From positions 1 through 64,000 of the forward strand of contig JAFUVV010000047.1 of the NCBI GenBank assembly GCA_017477435.1: DNA of 64,000 bases, read 5' to 3'. The notes under the pieces are model-generated. The model was given only the letters and a program-made list of their open reading frames with translations, ran no database searches and was not told the origin of the DNA. Below are positions 16,338 to 26,425 of this stretch, piece by piece. Numbering within the stretch: position 1 is the first letter of the stretch; each line of letters opens with the position of its first letter. Origin of the DNA: Prevotella sp. GTDB lineage: Bacteria > Bacteroidota > Bacteroidia > Bacteroidales > Bacteroidaceae. The position numbers and the translations under genes are program-made.

Positions 16338-17756
16338 TCAGATATTGTTGCGCTTGTCGCAGTATGGCAACTTGTAAGGACGGCGATACTCATACCAGTA
16401 GAGTCGGTGTGCAGCAGCTTCCTTGTCTCCTTCGAAGGAGAGCAGTGCGGGGTTCCACTTCACTGGTCTGTTCAGTTCGCGAGCGATGTTGAAGAGGCAG
16501 CAGAGCGTGTTGGTGCTTGCTCCATACTCCACGGGTGCGATTGGGTCGACATGTGCGCGGACAGCGTCGATGAAGTTCTGCATGTGTGGCGAACTGACCT
16601 CATATTGTCCTGCCTCGATCTTCTCTTCGTGCTTCTTGAGCAGCTTCGGGTCGGAGCACTCTATGTATCCGCGCTTCACCTTGAGCCAGCCCTTGTCGCC
16701 GATGAACTTTATTCCCTTGTCCTCGGGGTCTTTCTCGTTGAACGGCTGTTCGGTCATGACGATGCCGTTGGCATATTTCATTGTGGCATACTTAGCTCCG
16801 TTGTATCCCTGCGGGATGAATTCCACGGGTCCGAGTCCGTCCATACCGATGGCGGCCTGTGCGATGTCGTACATGTGTGCGCCCCAGTCGGCAGGGAATC
16901 CGTTGCCTGTCTCCTGATACCATCGCCATGCTCCCCATAGCTTCTCGTTCTGCTCGGGCTCGAGCGAGATGGGAGGACAGAGGTCGGGATGGTAGTGTAT
17001 CTTCGGGTCGTTGAGTGGTCCGAGCCAGAGGTTGAAGTTCAGGTTCGAAGGCACGGGCATCTCCGGGAGGTTGAGTGGCGTTGGTGGGTCGCCCACGCGC
17101 ACGTAGATCTTATCAATATGTCCTATTGCTCCTGAGCGCACGAGTGTTATTGCTTGCTGGAATTCCTGGCTTGATCGCTGCTGGCTTCCCATCTGCAGGA
17201 TGCGGTTGTTGGCACGTACGGCGGTCTGCACGGCAAGTCCTTCGGTGATGGTGTAGGCCAGTGGCTTCTGGCAGTAGACGTCCTTGCCTGCCTGACATGC
17301 GTGGATAGCCACGAGAGCGTGCCAGTGGTCGGGGGTGGCAATCTCTATGGCGTCGATGTCTTTGCGCTCGAGCAGGTCCTCATAGAACTCATACATGTCG
17401 CAGCGCTCGTTCTGCCCTTGGCTCTTCTGCCATGCAGCCACTCTGCGGCGGAAGCGTTCGCGCTTGAGAGAGTCGACGTCGCAGCATGCTGCCACCTGTA
17501 CGCCTGGGCATGAGGAGAAGCTTTCGAAGTCGCTGCAGCCCTGCTGTCCCAGTCCGACGAAGCCCAGCACGACGCGGTCGCTGGGAGCAATCTTCTTGCC
17601 GTCGGGGGTTTTCCAACTTGGGAGGATGGTGAGCTCTGCCAGTCCCAGCGCGGAGAGCTTGAGGAAGCTGCGGCGCGACATGTTGCTCGAACTCGTGAGT
17701 TTCTGTTTCTGAAGATTTGTCTTAGAAACGGTTTGTTCTTTTGTTGTTTTTTTCAT
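16338..17756 (-). CDS. Gfo/Idh/MocA oxidoreductase with Tat signal
   Basis: A 472-residue protein with a twin-arginine signal (SRRSFLKLSALGLAELTILP) after a 25-residue polar lead, so export in folded form is likely. The NAD(P)-binding fold follows (VVLGFVGLGQQG), with ATPDHWHA and CQKPLA, the family's usual EKP motif changed to QKP. Such exported enzymes act on sugars or glycosides by oxidation. It lies 38 bases downstream of the tandem GH43 gene and is probably the last gene of that operon. Confidence 0.9.
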   Translation of the reverse strand: MKKTTKEQTVSKTNLQKQKLTSSSNMSRRSFLKLSALGLAELTILPSWKTPDGKKIAPSDRVVLGFVGLGQQGCSDFESFSSCPGVQVAACCDVDSLKRERFRRRVAAWQKSQGQNERCDMYEFYEDLLERKDIDAIEIATPDHWHALVAIHACQAGKDVYCQKPLAYTITEGLAVQTAVRANNRILQMGSQQRSSQEFQQAITLVRSGAIGHIDKIYVRVGDPPTPLNLPEMPVPSNLNFNLWLGPLNDPKIHYHPDLCPPISLEPEQNEKLWGAWRWYQETGNGFPADWGAHMYDIAQAAIGMDGLGPVEFIPQGYNGAKYATMKYANGIVMTEQPFNEKDPEDKGIKFIGDKGWLKVKRGYIECSDPKLLKKHEEKIEAGQYEVSSPHMQNFIDAVRAHVDPIAPVEYGASTNTLCCLFNIARELNRPVKWNPALLSFEGDKEAAAHRLYWYEYRRPYKLPYCDKRNNI

Positions 17757-17794
17757 TTTGAATTAATTTGGTATTTTGACTAAAGTCTATAAAG

Positions 17795-19648
17795 TCATGG
17801 TAACGAGAGGAATCTGAATGTTCCCTCGACAGCACTGAAGTCCTTTCCGTCGAAGTTGAGCTCGACGACTGCCGTGCGCCGTGGTCCCACCTGGTTGCGG
17901 TTGTTGTGGGTATGGAACACATACATCCATTTGCCGTCTTTGTCTTTAAAGAGATCGCCGTGTCCTGTGCCGTTTTCGCCCATCTGTCGGCGAGTGATTA
18001 TCGGCTTGCCATGCTTCTTCCACGGACCAAGCGGCGACGTGGCAGTGGCATAACCGACGGCATAGTCGGGATTGCGGAAGTCGTTAGCCGAGTAGAACAG
18101 ATAGTAGGTCTTCCCTATTTTGACGACCGTAGGTCCTTCGGCCACTCCCCATTCTGTCTTGGCGGTGTTCTCCCATCCGTCCTCTACGGAGATGGCTTCG
18201 CGGGCGGTCTTCTCTTTTATGCTCTTGAGGTCTTTGTTCATCTCGGCCACGTAGATGCGGTTACCCTTTGTCAATCTGACGTGAAAGAGATAGGGTTTGC
18301 CGTTGTCGTCGAAGAAGATGAACGGGTCGATGGCTTTCATCGGAGTGGCAATCTCCTCGGCTTTCTCCTGCGTGAATGGCCCGAGGGGGCTGTCGCTCTG
18401 GGCGATGGCGATATGCTCGTTGGCGGTGTAGATCATGCGGTAGCTGCCTTTATGCTTGATGATCTGCGGTGCCCAGAAGCCTTTCGTGCCGTAGCAGTCG
18501 GGCGAGAGCGCATATCCTCCGAGCACTCCGGCGGGTCCTTGCCAAGAGAGAAGGTCGTCGGAGGTATACACCTCAAAGCGTCCGATGGCAGAGTTGGGCG
18601 ATGTGCCGTAGAGATAGTATTTTCCGTCCTCGGCATAGATTGTCGGGTCGGCAAGCAGGATGGCACCTACATCGGGGCTTTCGCTGACCTTCGAGGGTCG
18701 TCCGCCGGCAATGTATGGCCATCCGTCGACCCAATCCACGCGGTCCATGTAGAGCAGACGGCCGGCACGGGGGTCGGTAGCACTGAAGCCATGATAAAGT
18801 ATCCAGTCCTGTCCGCGGTCGTCGCTGATGATCTCGGAGTTATGTCCGGGTCCGACGACGTCGTCGCTACGGCGCAGGATAGTCTCGTAGTGGTTGTCCA
18901 TGAGCGATCGGCCGAGTTTGTCGACGTATGGCCCGAAGAGGTCCTTCGACCGTCCGCAGGTGACGTGGTACGTGCTCCGTTCGCCCTCGCAGCATGAGCC
19001 TGCCGAGCCGATGAGGTAGTAGTATCCGCCGTGGCGGTGGATGTATGTACCCTCCATGAACGTACCTGCCACCTGTTTCTTTTCCGCTCCGGGCTTCACG
19101 GCGAGGCCGTCGTCGGTAAGCTCGATGCCGAATATCCCGTGGAAGCTGCCCCAGAAGAGGTATTTCTTTCCGTGGTCTTCGATGTAGAATCCGTCGATAC
19201 TGTTCTGCACGTCGATGTCGCGACTCGTGAACAAGGCGCCGTGATCGGTGAAAGGTCCTTCGGGCTTGTCGGCCGTGGCTACTCCGATGCCGCATGTCCA
19301 TTCGCCTCCCCACTCCGACTTTGCGTAATACAGCACATACTTGCCGTTGATATAGTTGATGTCGGGAGCCCAGAGGTTGCCCTTCGGGTTCCACTGCGGA
19401 CGGCTCTCAGGGGTGAATGCCGTGGCGACGAACTCCCAGTCGACGAGATTCTTCGACCGGTAGATGGGCAGGTTGCGGATGTTCTCCGTGGCGTAGAGAT
19501 AGTAGTAGCCATCGTTGGCACGGATGACAGTCGGGTCGGGCAACGATGTGTTTATAATAGGATTGCGATAGAAATCATCGCCATCAGCACCCCATGACAG
19601 CAGTGATACTGCCGAGAGGAGTAAGGTGAAAAACATTTTTTGTTTCAT
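17795..19648 (-). CDS. Tandem glycoside hydrolase family 43 protein
   Basis: A 617-residue exported protein (signal to about residue 20) with two five-bladed GH43-type domains. Domain 1 (about 25-320) has D38 in LPDPT, D152 in SIDGF and E199 in FMEGTY. Domain 2 (about 325-617) has D334 in LADPT, D441 in AIDPF and E504 in AEGPT. Both sets of acidic residues are present, so both domains may be active, on arabinan, xylan or galactan side chains. Middle gene of a leftward operon. Confidence 0.9.
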   Translation of the reverse strand: MKQKMFFTLLLSAVSLLSWGADGDDFYRNPIINTSLPDPTVIRANDGYYYLYATENIRNLPIYRSKNLVDWEFVATAFTPESRPQWNPKGNLWAPDINYINGKYVLYYAKSEWGGEWTCGIGVATADKPEGPFTDHGALFTSRDIDVQNSIDGFYIEDHGKKYLFWGSFHGIFGIELTDDGLAVKPGAEKKQVAGTFMEGTYIHRHGGYYYLIGSAGSCCEGERSTYHVTCGRSKDLFGPYVDKLGRSLMDNHYETILRRSDDVVGPGHNSEIISDDRGQDWILYHGFSATDPRAGRLLYMDRVDWVDGWPYIAGGRPSKVSESPDVGAILLADPTIYAEDGKYYLYGTSPNSAIGRFEVYTSDDLLSWQGPAGVLGGYALSPDCYGTKGFWAPQIIKHKGSYRMIYTANEHIAIAQSDSPLGPFTQEKAEEIATPMKAIDPFIFFDDNGKPYLFHVRLTKGNRIYVAEMNKDLKSIKEKTAREAISVEDGWENTAKTEWGVAEGPTVVKIGKTYYLFYSANDFRNPDYAVGYATATSPLGPWKKHGKPIITRRQMGENGTGHGDLFKDKDGKWMYVFHTHNNRNQVGPRRTAVVELNFDGKDFSAVEGTFRFLSLP

Positions 19649-19706
19649 GGATTTCAGGTTTTAAGACGTATGTTATGTTATTGATTGTTTCGTAAAACCG
19701 ATTGTG

Positions 19707-21713
19707 TTATTTCTCCAAGAAGTGGTCGGTGCGGGTAGGAGAATACAACTCCCACAGCGATGCCGTCGCCCAAGCCGGAGCAAAGATGTCGTTATAAAAG
19801 CCTTTCCCGTTTCGTCCGTAGTCCCAATGGGTGTGCTGCACCACCTCGGGATAGAAACCGCGCTTGGCAATCCCGCAGAGCCGCGACGGCACAGGGAGCA
19901 ACTGGTTCAGCGAGGAGTAGATAACGTCGTACATCCTCGTAAACCTCTCCTCGCCCAGTCTTTCGCCGAGCCATTTCAGGATGTGCGGGAATTCAAACAC
20001 GAAGACATCGATATGGTTGTTCTCCACCGACACGTTTCCCCATCCGCGAGTCTTCAGGCCGAGGTCGCCGAGCATCTGTCCCTCGGCAAACGGCACGTCC
20101 CACATGTAGTACCACGACAGAGCGAAGTAGATGGCCTGCTGGCACAGGGCCACATATTGCCGCTGCTCCTCACCCTTCGTCACCTTGGCAAGGTAGTAAG
20201 TAGCAGTGACTGCGCTGATTGCAGCCTCCTTGTCTTCGCAATTGGCATCGAGGGTGGAAGAGAAATAATCGCTTTTCGAGATGATATTCTTGTCGAGATA
20301 GTCTATCGTAGCCTTTGCTGCTTTCAAGTATTTCTTATCCCCAAAGTATCGGTATCCCATCACCAGCGCCGAGGTAGCCGACGGAGTGCTCCCGCCGGAG
20401 GAGTCGATATCGGTGCCGTCGTCGTGGAACTTGCGAGCAAAACTGCCGTCGCTCTTCTCGAGCGACACAAGGTTGTCGAGCAGCATGCGGATGCGTCTCT
20501 CCCAGTCTTTATGCTGTCGTCCATGCTCCTTCTCATACTTCAGGTAGAGCAGTACGGCATACACGGCCTCCGACTGCTGGCGAATTGAGTGCACCACCTC
20601 GTTGTCCTTCGGCAGCCCGCGGGAAATGAAGAAGTCGTCGAGGAAATATCCTGCTTTCGTAAAGCCATGCTCCAGCCAGCTGTCGAAGATGCTGTTCCCT
20701 ATCCTTATGAGGTCTGCCTCGCCATGAGCCTCACCATACTCCAGGGCGTTGAACCCGTTCAGGAGCACCCTGCCGCAGAACCCTATTTGCACATGATCTA
20801 CAGGCAGGCAGTCGTCGATGCGCAGACCGTGGCCGGAATGATACTTCAGTACATACTTGTCAACATACGCTTCGCGCAGATAGTTTGTCAGCTCGCGCTT
20901 CACCTCCTCTGCGGTATACAGCGGCGTTATCGGCTCCGGGCGCAGCTGGTCGAAACAATAGTTCCACGTCTCGGCAACGAAAGTCCCGTAGTCGTCGGCC
21001 TTCACACTGCCTATCTTCCATCTCACGGTCACGCTCTCTCCTGCCTCCAGCTTCGCAAAGGCGCATATCGGGTCGGCGAGCGTCAGCTTGCGAGTATACC
21101 TTCTCGGCGACTCCACGTAGGGATATCCGAACGCCAGCCGCGCCTTCTCTCCCTCACCGTCGATACCGAGATAGCCCACCGTGCTCTTCCCGGAGAGTAT
21201 CACCTCCCCGGAGGCATGTGTTGTCAGCGCATCGGCACAGCTTGTCTCGCTCCTCATCACCGTCCACCCCTCGCCCGAGAGAGAGTTGTAGACACTCGTC
21301 AGAGGCGACGACAGGCGGTCCTCACGAAATGTCCACCGCTTCGACGTGTGGAACGATGGTGCCTCACGGGGCGACCGCAGGTTCTTATGATACCAGAATC
21401 CGGGCATATAGAATTCGCAGTCGCCGGCCGGGAAATCCGTCTCCAGCTCTGCACCGTAGTTGAACCACACTGCGCGGTTCTTTGCCGTGACCGTCACCTC
21501 GTAGACAGCCGCCACCGACGCATCGCCCGACTTCACGAATCCTTCCTTCACCACGACAGGGAGGTCCTTTCTCTCCGCCGCAGCAAGGTCATACCTCACT
21601 GCCGCGTTGCCAGGCTGTTTCATGCTTATATAACTCTTTATCCTCGGTAGCGATGCAGCCGACGAAGACAGGCAACACGCAGCAACAGTGAGCAGAAGAA
21701 CAAATTTTTTCAT
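19707..21713 (-). CDS. Secreted protein, probable alpha/alpha-toroid, unknown
   Basis: A 668-residue protein with signal peptide (MKKFVLLLTVAACCLSSSAA). The N-terminal 240 residues look beta-rich; from about 260 the pattern is of helical hairpins (for example ATSALVMGYRYFGDKKYLKA) as in (alpha/alpha)6 glycosidases and lyases. I cannot assign a family. Its place 58 bases ahead of the tandem GH43 gene indicates a role in glycan breakdown. A tandem AAACTTAAAACTC-type repeat (21723-21762) precedes it. Confidence 0.75.
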   Translation of the reverse strand: MKKFVLLLTVAACCLSSSAASLPRIKSYISMKQPGNAAVRYDLAAAERKDLPVVVKEGFVKSGDASVAAVYEVTVTAKNRAVWFNYGAELETDFPAGDCEFYMPGFWYHKNLRSPREAPSFHTSKRWTFREDRLSSPLTSVYNSLSGEGWTVMRSETSCADALTTHASGEVILSGKSTVGYLGIDGEGEKARLAFGYPYVESPRRYTRKLTLADPICAFAKLEAGESVTVRWKIGSVKADDYGTFVAETWNYCFDQLRPEPITPLYTAEEVKRELTNYLREAYVDKYVLKYHSGHGLRIDDCLPVDHVQIGFCGRVLLNGFNALEYGEAHGEADLIRIGNSIFDSWLEHGFTKAGYFLDDFFISRGLPKDNEVVHSIRQQSEAVYAVLLYLKYEKEHGRQHKDWERRIRMLLDNLVSLEKSDGSFARKFHDDGTDIDSSGGSTPSATSALVMGYRYFGDKKYLKAAKATIDYLDKNIISKSDYFSSTLDANCEDKEAAISAVTATYYLAKVTKGEEQRQYVALCQQAIYFALSWYYMWDVPFAEGQMLGDLGLKTRGWGNVSVENNHIDVFVFEFPHILKWLGERLGEERFTRMYDVIYSSLNQLLPVPSRLCGIAKRGFYPEVVQHTHWDYGRNGKGFYNDIFAPAWATASLWELYSPTRTDHFLEK

Positions 21714-21825
21714 GCTTACAAAAACTTAAAACTCAAAACTTAAAACTTAAAACTCAAAACTACTCTCTTACATTTGTATAAACGCACGCACGTGACATTT
21801 TATTGTCGAAGGCTTGCTATTTCGA

Positions 21826-24357
21826 TCATTCTTCATATCCTCCGCCTTGTCCTGCGCCGCTGTCGTCGAACCCGGAGCCTCCGTTTTCCTCGCCCTCGGG
21901 CTTCTTCTTGGCGTTGTGACCGAAGTTCCACGTGAGTGTAAAGATGATGTTGCGGCTGCGGCGCTTATTGAGTTGGTGACGTGTGAAGGTGGGACCGGAG
22001 GAATATGTTTCCCATCGGCGGGAGTTGAACAGGTCGCGGCAGTTGACGGAGAGCGTGAATTTCTTGGCGAGGAAATTTTTTCTCAGTCCGATGTCGGCTG
22101 AAATGTTTGAGCGCCGGTAGCCTTGTGCGATGGCCTGCCGGGAGCGGTAGCGTCCGGTGGTCTGGATGGAGATGTCGTAGGGCAGTATGAGCGATGCGGT
22201 GAGGCGTGCGTCCCATGTGAAGCTGGTGCGCTCTTCGCCGGTGACGGTCTGTGAGTCGATCTCATAGCTGAAGCCGTTGAGCTTGTAGTAATAGGCGTTG
22301 AGGTTGGTGGTGAGGTCGAGGGCACGTCCTATCTTGTTCTTCACCACGAGCTCTGCCCCGGAGCGTGTGCTGCGGGCGAGGTTCATGGGTGTCTGATACA
22401 TCATTCCGTCGGAGCTGCTCTGATAGGTTATGCGTTGTATGACGTCGGTGGTGGGACGGTAGTATGCGCTGAGGAGGAGCGAGTGCTGCGACCATGTGCG
22501 GAGATAGTTGAGAGCGAAGGAAGAAGTGTACTCTGGTGTGAGTTCGGGGTTTCCGAAGGTGATCATGGTGGCATCGCGGGTATTGCGGAAGGAGTTCATC
22601 TCTCCTCCCCATGGGCGACGCAATCGACGGGTGTAGTTGAGTTGTAGCTGGTCGTTGGCAGTGATCTGATATGAGAGGAAGAGGCTTGGAAAGAGTTGGA
22701 GGTTGTTTTTCTTGTATGGCTCGTCGCGTTTCTCGGGCGAGTGTTCCTGTTCCCAAGTATAGCTCTCGGTGTTGACTCGCCAGTATTCTCCGCGCAGTCC
22801 TCCCATGACTCCGAACTTGCCGAACTGCCAGGAGAGCGTGGCATAGAGGGCGTGGATGTCGATGTCGTAGATGAAGCGGTTGAAGTACAGTTTGTCTTCC
22901 TGCTGACTGCGCCCGTCCCAGTAGGTATTGTCGACGAACGACTGCTGTGGTGTGTTCTCATGAGAGAAGTTGGCTTGGTAGCCGGCCTGCAGTTTTGCAC
23001 CTTCACGGATGAGGTATTCGTAGTCGAGCTTTATCTCCATGCGGCGGTTGTTGATGTCCATGGGGCGGCTTTGGTAAGTGTAGAGTGTAGGAGTGTAGAG
23101 TGTAGAGATGTCGTCATCGTCGACATTTTCGTTCCCGTTGACGTATGTTGTGGAGTCTTGATAGATGTTTTCTCCGTCCATACGCCATTTGTTGGCATTG
23201 AGTTCGAAGTTTATGTAGTGGGTGTCGGAGAAGTTGTGCCGGTAGTCGAGTTCGCCGTATAGCATTGTCATGTCGTCGCGGCTGCGTGTCTGTCGGTGCA
23301 TTATGCGGGTGTCGAGGTCGGTGAGCAGACTGCCGTAGTGGTAGGGAGTATTGCTGTCGTTGTGTCCTCCTCCGCGCATCATCATGCCGCTGAGCCCTAT
23401 GTCGTCTTTCTCGGTGATGTGCCATGTGATGCCTGCCCGCGAGAAGAGGTTGTTTCCTCTGTTCGACGACTGTGAGGCATAGCGCTGATACTGGTTGGTC
23501 TCGAGGTATTCCTGGTAGCTCTCGCTGCGCCCGCTGTTCTTGCGGTGGCGATAGTCTATGTTGGCATAGGCGTCGATGAGGGGTGAGGAGTAGTTGATGT
23601 TGAAGCTTGTGTTGCCCCCTCCCCGCGTGCTTCCTCCGGCCTGGAGGGAGCCGTAGTAGCCCGGGGTGCGGTCTTTCTTGAGGATGATATTTATTATTCC
23701 TGCCGACCCTTCTGCCGAGAATCGTGCCGAGGGATTGTCGATCACTTCTATTCTCTCTATCGACTCGGCGGGTATCTGCTGGAGAATCTGTGCGCGGTTG
23801 TCGGTGGTGAGTCCGCTGGCCTTGCCGTTTATCCACACTTCTACGCTGGAGTTGCCCCGCAGCGAGATGTTACCGTCGTTGTCGACTTCCACCGATGGGA
23901 TGTTCTCCAGCACGTCGGTGGCTGCCTGTCCGCTGTTGCCTATGAGCTGCGACACGTCGAACGTCTTACGGTCTACCTCCAGTCTCATGGCCGACTTTTG
24001 TCCCGTCACGGTCACTTCTCCCAGCGTATGGCTCTCCTCTGTCATGTGGAGGAGGGAGTAGTTCGTCGTGCGCTTGGCGCTGCTGACGCTAAAGTCGCGC
24101 ACAATTTCTTTGTATCCCACGTAGCTGACAACGAGGCGATACCGCCCGTCGGGCAGTGAGCCGATGTTGAACATTCCGTCAATGTCGGTCGTGGCACCGG
24201 CCACATACTCGTCGGTGCCGCTGCGCTTCACGCTCACCGTGGCAAAACTGATGGCCTCCTCGGAGGTCCTGTCAACAACTTTTCCTTTCACAGTCCCCTG
24301 CGCCGAGACGGTCAGTGCCATCAGCCAGAGCAGGACAGCCATTACAATTCGATTCAT
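21826..24357 (-). CDS. Outer-membrane beta-barrel receptor, TonB-dependent-like
   Basis: An 843-residue outer-membrane protein: signal peptide, carboxypeptidase-regulatory-like domain (about 20-110, GTVKGKVVDRTSEEAISFAT), plug-like region (about 115-225, with NPSARFSAEGSAGIINIILK) and a large barrel of the OMP_b-brl_3 type. It probably imports a ligand with TonB energy or is a surface receptor. Residues about 406-427 (NGNENVDDDDISTLYTPTLY) are encoded by a short tandem repeat also found between genes. The C-terminus is glycine-rich. Start at 24357 chosen for the signal peptide. It precedes the toroid protein by 112 bases and may lead that operon; there is no SusD partner. Confidence 0.85.
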   Translation of the reverse strand: MNRIVMAVLLWLMALTVSAQGTVKGKVVDRTSEEAISFATVSVKRSGTDEYVAGATTDIDGMFNIGSLPDGRYRLVVSYVGYKEIVRDFSVSSAKRTTNYSLLHMTEESHTLGEVTVTGQKSAMRLEVDRKTFDVSQLIGNSGQAATDVLENIPSVEVDNDGNISLRGNSSVEVWINGKASGLTTDNRAQILQQIPAESIERIEVIDNPSARFSAEGSAGIINIILKKDRTPGYYGSLQAGGSTRGGGNTSFNINYSSPLIDAYANIDYRHRKNSGRSESYQEYLETNQYQRYASQSSNRGNNLFSRAGITWHITEKDDIGLSGMMMRGGGHNDSNTPYHYGSLLTDLDTRIMHRQTRSRDDMTMLYGELDYRHNFSDTHYINFELNANKWRMDGENIYQDSTTYVNGNENVDDDDISTLYTPTLYTYQSRPMDINNRRMEIKLDYEYLIREGAKLQAGYQANFSHENTPQQSFVDNTYWDGRSQQEDKLYFNRFIYDIDIHALYATLSWQFGKFGVMGGLRGEYWRVNTESYTWEQEHSPEKRDEPYKKNNLQLFPSLFLSYQITANDQLQLNYTRRLRRPWGGEMNSFRNTRDATMITFGNPELTPEYTSSFALNYLRTWSQHSLLLSAYYRPTTDVIQRITYQSSSDGMMYQTPMNLARSTRSGAELVVKNKIGRALDLTTNLNAYYYKLNGFSYEIDSQTVTGEERTSFTWDARLTASLILPYDISIQTTGRYRSRQAIAQGYRRSNISADIGLRKNFLAKKFTLSVNCRDLFNSRRWETYSSGPTFTRHQLNKRRSRNIIFTLTWNFGHNAKKKPEGEENGGSGFDDSGAGQGGGYEE

Positions 24358-24486
24358 TCTCTTTGCCGTTAAGTCTTGAATATAAATACCTTTCAACATT
24401 TTATTCTTTCTTCAGCCCGCCTCGGCTCATCAGCCGAGCAGCCTTAAATATTTTAATATATGATTCCACAATTCTGCCTTTCCGCC

Positions 24487-24570
24487 AGTACAAAGCCCTT
24501 GTACCCTCAGTACAAAGCCCATGTACTCGCAGTACAAAAGCCATGTACTCGCAGTGCAAGGCCCATGTAC
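24487..24570 (-). repeat. GTAC dyad array B (4 units, reversed)
   Basis: Four 22-bp units in the reverse orientation to the others (AGTACAAAGCCC...TGTACTCGC). Lies between divergent genes, about 225 bases upstream of the PafA promoter. Confidence 0.9.
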
Positions 24571-24796
24571 CCTTGCCGATCACGCCGCTTGGGTGGCGCC
24601 AACGTCTGGGGCAACGCTGATATCAGCTCTTCCGAGCGCGAAAGTAATAAAAAACATACGGGCGGCAAAAATAACTCCGATTTTTTATAAAACTTTATGA
24701 AAATCGCCCCCCTCTCTCTCCCGCGAAGGGAAAACACGGAAATCGTTGGCGGTTTTTTCGGTTTTATTGGTATCCAACCATTTTTTTCAGTTTTTC

Positions 24797-24828
24797 TTTG
24801 TCGCTGTGGCGTTTTTTTAATAACTTCG
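24797..24828 (+). promoter_or_regulatory. Promoter of PafA-type phosphatase
   Basis: TTTG (24797-24800), 20-base spacer, TAACTTCG (24821-24828), 31 bases before the ATG. Confidence 0.65.
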
Positions 24829-24859
24829 CAGAAATTATATTCATAAAACAATAAAAGCA

Positions 24860-26347
24860 ATGAAAAAACAACTCCTTTCTTTCGTTATGCTCTTCGTAGC
24901 GCTCTCTGCAAGCGCACAGATAGAGCGTCCGAAGCTGGTGGTGGGCCTGGTGGTCGACCAGATGCGCTGGGACTATCTCTACTACTATTACGACAAATAT
25001 ACCACCGGCGGCCTGCGCCGGCTCGTCGATGAGGGATTCAACTGCGAGAACAACCTCATCAACTACGTCCCCACGGTGACGGGCATCGGGCATGCAAGCA
25101 TCTACACCGGCTCCACCCCCGCCCTCCACGGCATTGCCGGAAACGACTTCTACATGGACGGACGCTTCACCTACTGCTGCTCCGACCACACGGTGAAGAG
25201 CGTAGGAAGCGACACACGAGCCGGCGAAGAGTCGCCACGTAAGATGTATGCCACCACGATAGGCGACATGCTGCACGTGGCAACCGACTTCCGCTCAAAA
25301 GTCATCGGAGTGGCAATGAAAGACCGGGCTGCCATACTGCCGGCAGGACAATCGGCCGACGCCGCATACTGGTGGGACAACAAGGTGGGACACTTCATCA
25401 CATCGACATACTACATGGACGAACTACCCGACTGGGTGAAGACGTTCAACGAGAAGAACACGTGGAACCCGGGCCAGGACATAAAGATGTCGCCCGACGG
25501 AGTGACAAAGACATTCCTCATGGCAGAAGCCGCAGTGGAGAACGAGAAACTCGGACAACGCGGCGAAACCGACATGCTATGTATCAGCGTCTCGCCAACA
25601 GATGCCATCGGACATTCATTCGGAACACGAGGCACAGAGAACTGGGCCGTATACAAACAACTGGATGAGGACCTGGCAAAATTTCTGAAATACCTCGACC
25701 GCAAACTGGGACGCGGACAATACCTGCTCTTCCTCACTGCCGACCACGGAGCAGCTCACAACTCCACAATGCTCAAGGAACACAACATCCCGGCTGGAGG
25801 ATGGAACATGGGCGAAGCACGGAAAGCTCTCAACGAACACCTGAAAGCAAAATTCGGACTCGACAACATGGCACCGTATCAGTACTCATATAAGATATTC
25901 CTCGACCGTCTGGGCATCAAAGCCGCAGGACTGAAACTGCAGGATGTCGTCGATGAGGCAATAGAATTCCTCAAGCAAGAGAAAGACTTGCTCTACGTCA
26001 TCGACTTGGCTCACGCCGGCGAGGCTACAGTGCCTGCATGGCTGAAGGAGCAGCTCGTCAACGGCTGGCATTCACAGCGTTCAGGCGATATCTACTGCGT
26101 GACGCGGTCGAGCTACTACGATTTCAAGCCTGGCAACGACTATCGCGGTACCACCCACGGAGCATGGAACCCCTACGACTCGCATATCCCTTGCGTGTTC
26201 TTCGGATGGAAGGTCCGTCACGGCCACTCCACACGCACTACCCACATGATCGACATTGCCCCGACAGTATGTGCAATGCTCCGCATCCAGATGCCAAACT
26301 CCTGTATCGGCACCCCCATCCACGAGGTGTCGGACATGGTACAATGA
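24860..26347 (+). CDS. PafA-type alkaline phosphatase
   Basis: A 495-residue periplasmic enzyme (signal MKKQLLSFVMLFVALSASAQ) of the type I phosphodiesterase/nucleotide pyrophosphatase fold. D33 in VVDQMRWD, the likely nucleophile Thr74 in PTVTGIGHAS, N95 in GND, K154/R156 in MKDRAAILPAG, TADHG and a late TTHMID fit PafA, a calcium-stimulated phosphomonoesterase active without phosphate starvation. It should release phosphate from organic phosphates. Own promoter, convergent with the GH106 gene. Confidence 0.9.
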   Translation: MKKQLLSFVMLFVALSASAQIERPKLVVGLVVDQMRWDYLYYYYDKYTTGGLRRLVDEGFNCENNLINYVPTVTGIGHASIYTGSTPALHGIAGNDFYMDGRFTYCCSDHTVKSVGSDTRAGEESPRKMYATTIGDMLHVATDFRSKVIGVAMKDRAAILPAGQSADAAYWWDNKVGHFITSTYYMDELPDWVKTFNEKNTWNPGQDIKMSPDGVTKTFLMAEAAVENEKLGQRGETDMLCISVSPTDAIGHSFGTRGTENWAVYKQLDEDLAKFLKYLDRKLGRGQYLLFLTADHGAAHNSTMLKEHNIPAGGWNMGEARKALNEHLKAKFGLDNMAPYQYSYKIFLDRLGIKAAGLKLQDVVDEAIEFLKQEKDLLYVIDLAHAGEATVPAWLKEQLVNGWHSQRSGDIYCVTRSSYYDFKPGNDYRGTTHGAWNPYDSHIPCVFFGWKVRHGHSTRTTHMIDIAPTVCAMLRIQMPNSCIGTPIHEVSDMVQ

Positions 26348-26425
26348 GAAAACTGATCGACGAGGACTCTGCGACAGCGACACACTTCGCAAGTCACGCC
26401 AACAATCTATCGCAGCAGCGACAAT

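Larger units (their letters stand above)
24358..24859. other. Divergent intergenic region with array B and promoter
   Basis: No gene. It holds GTAC dyad array B (24487-24570) and, for the rightward PafA gene, a promoter TTTG (24797-24800), 20 bases, TAACTTCG (24821-24828). Confidence 0.7.
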
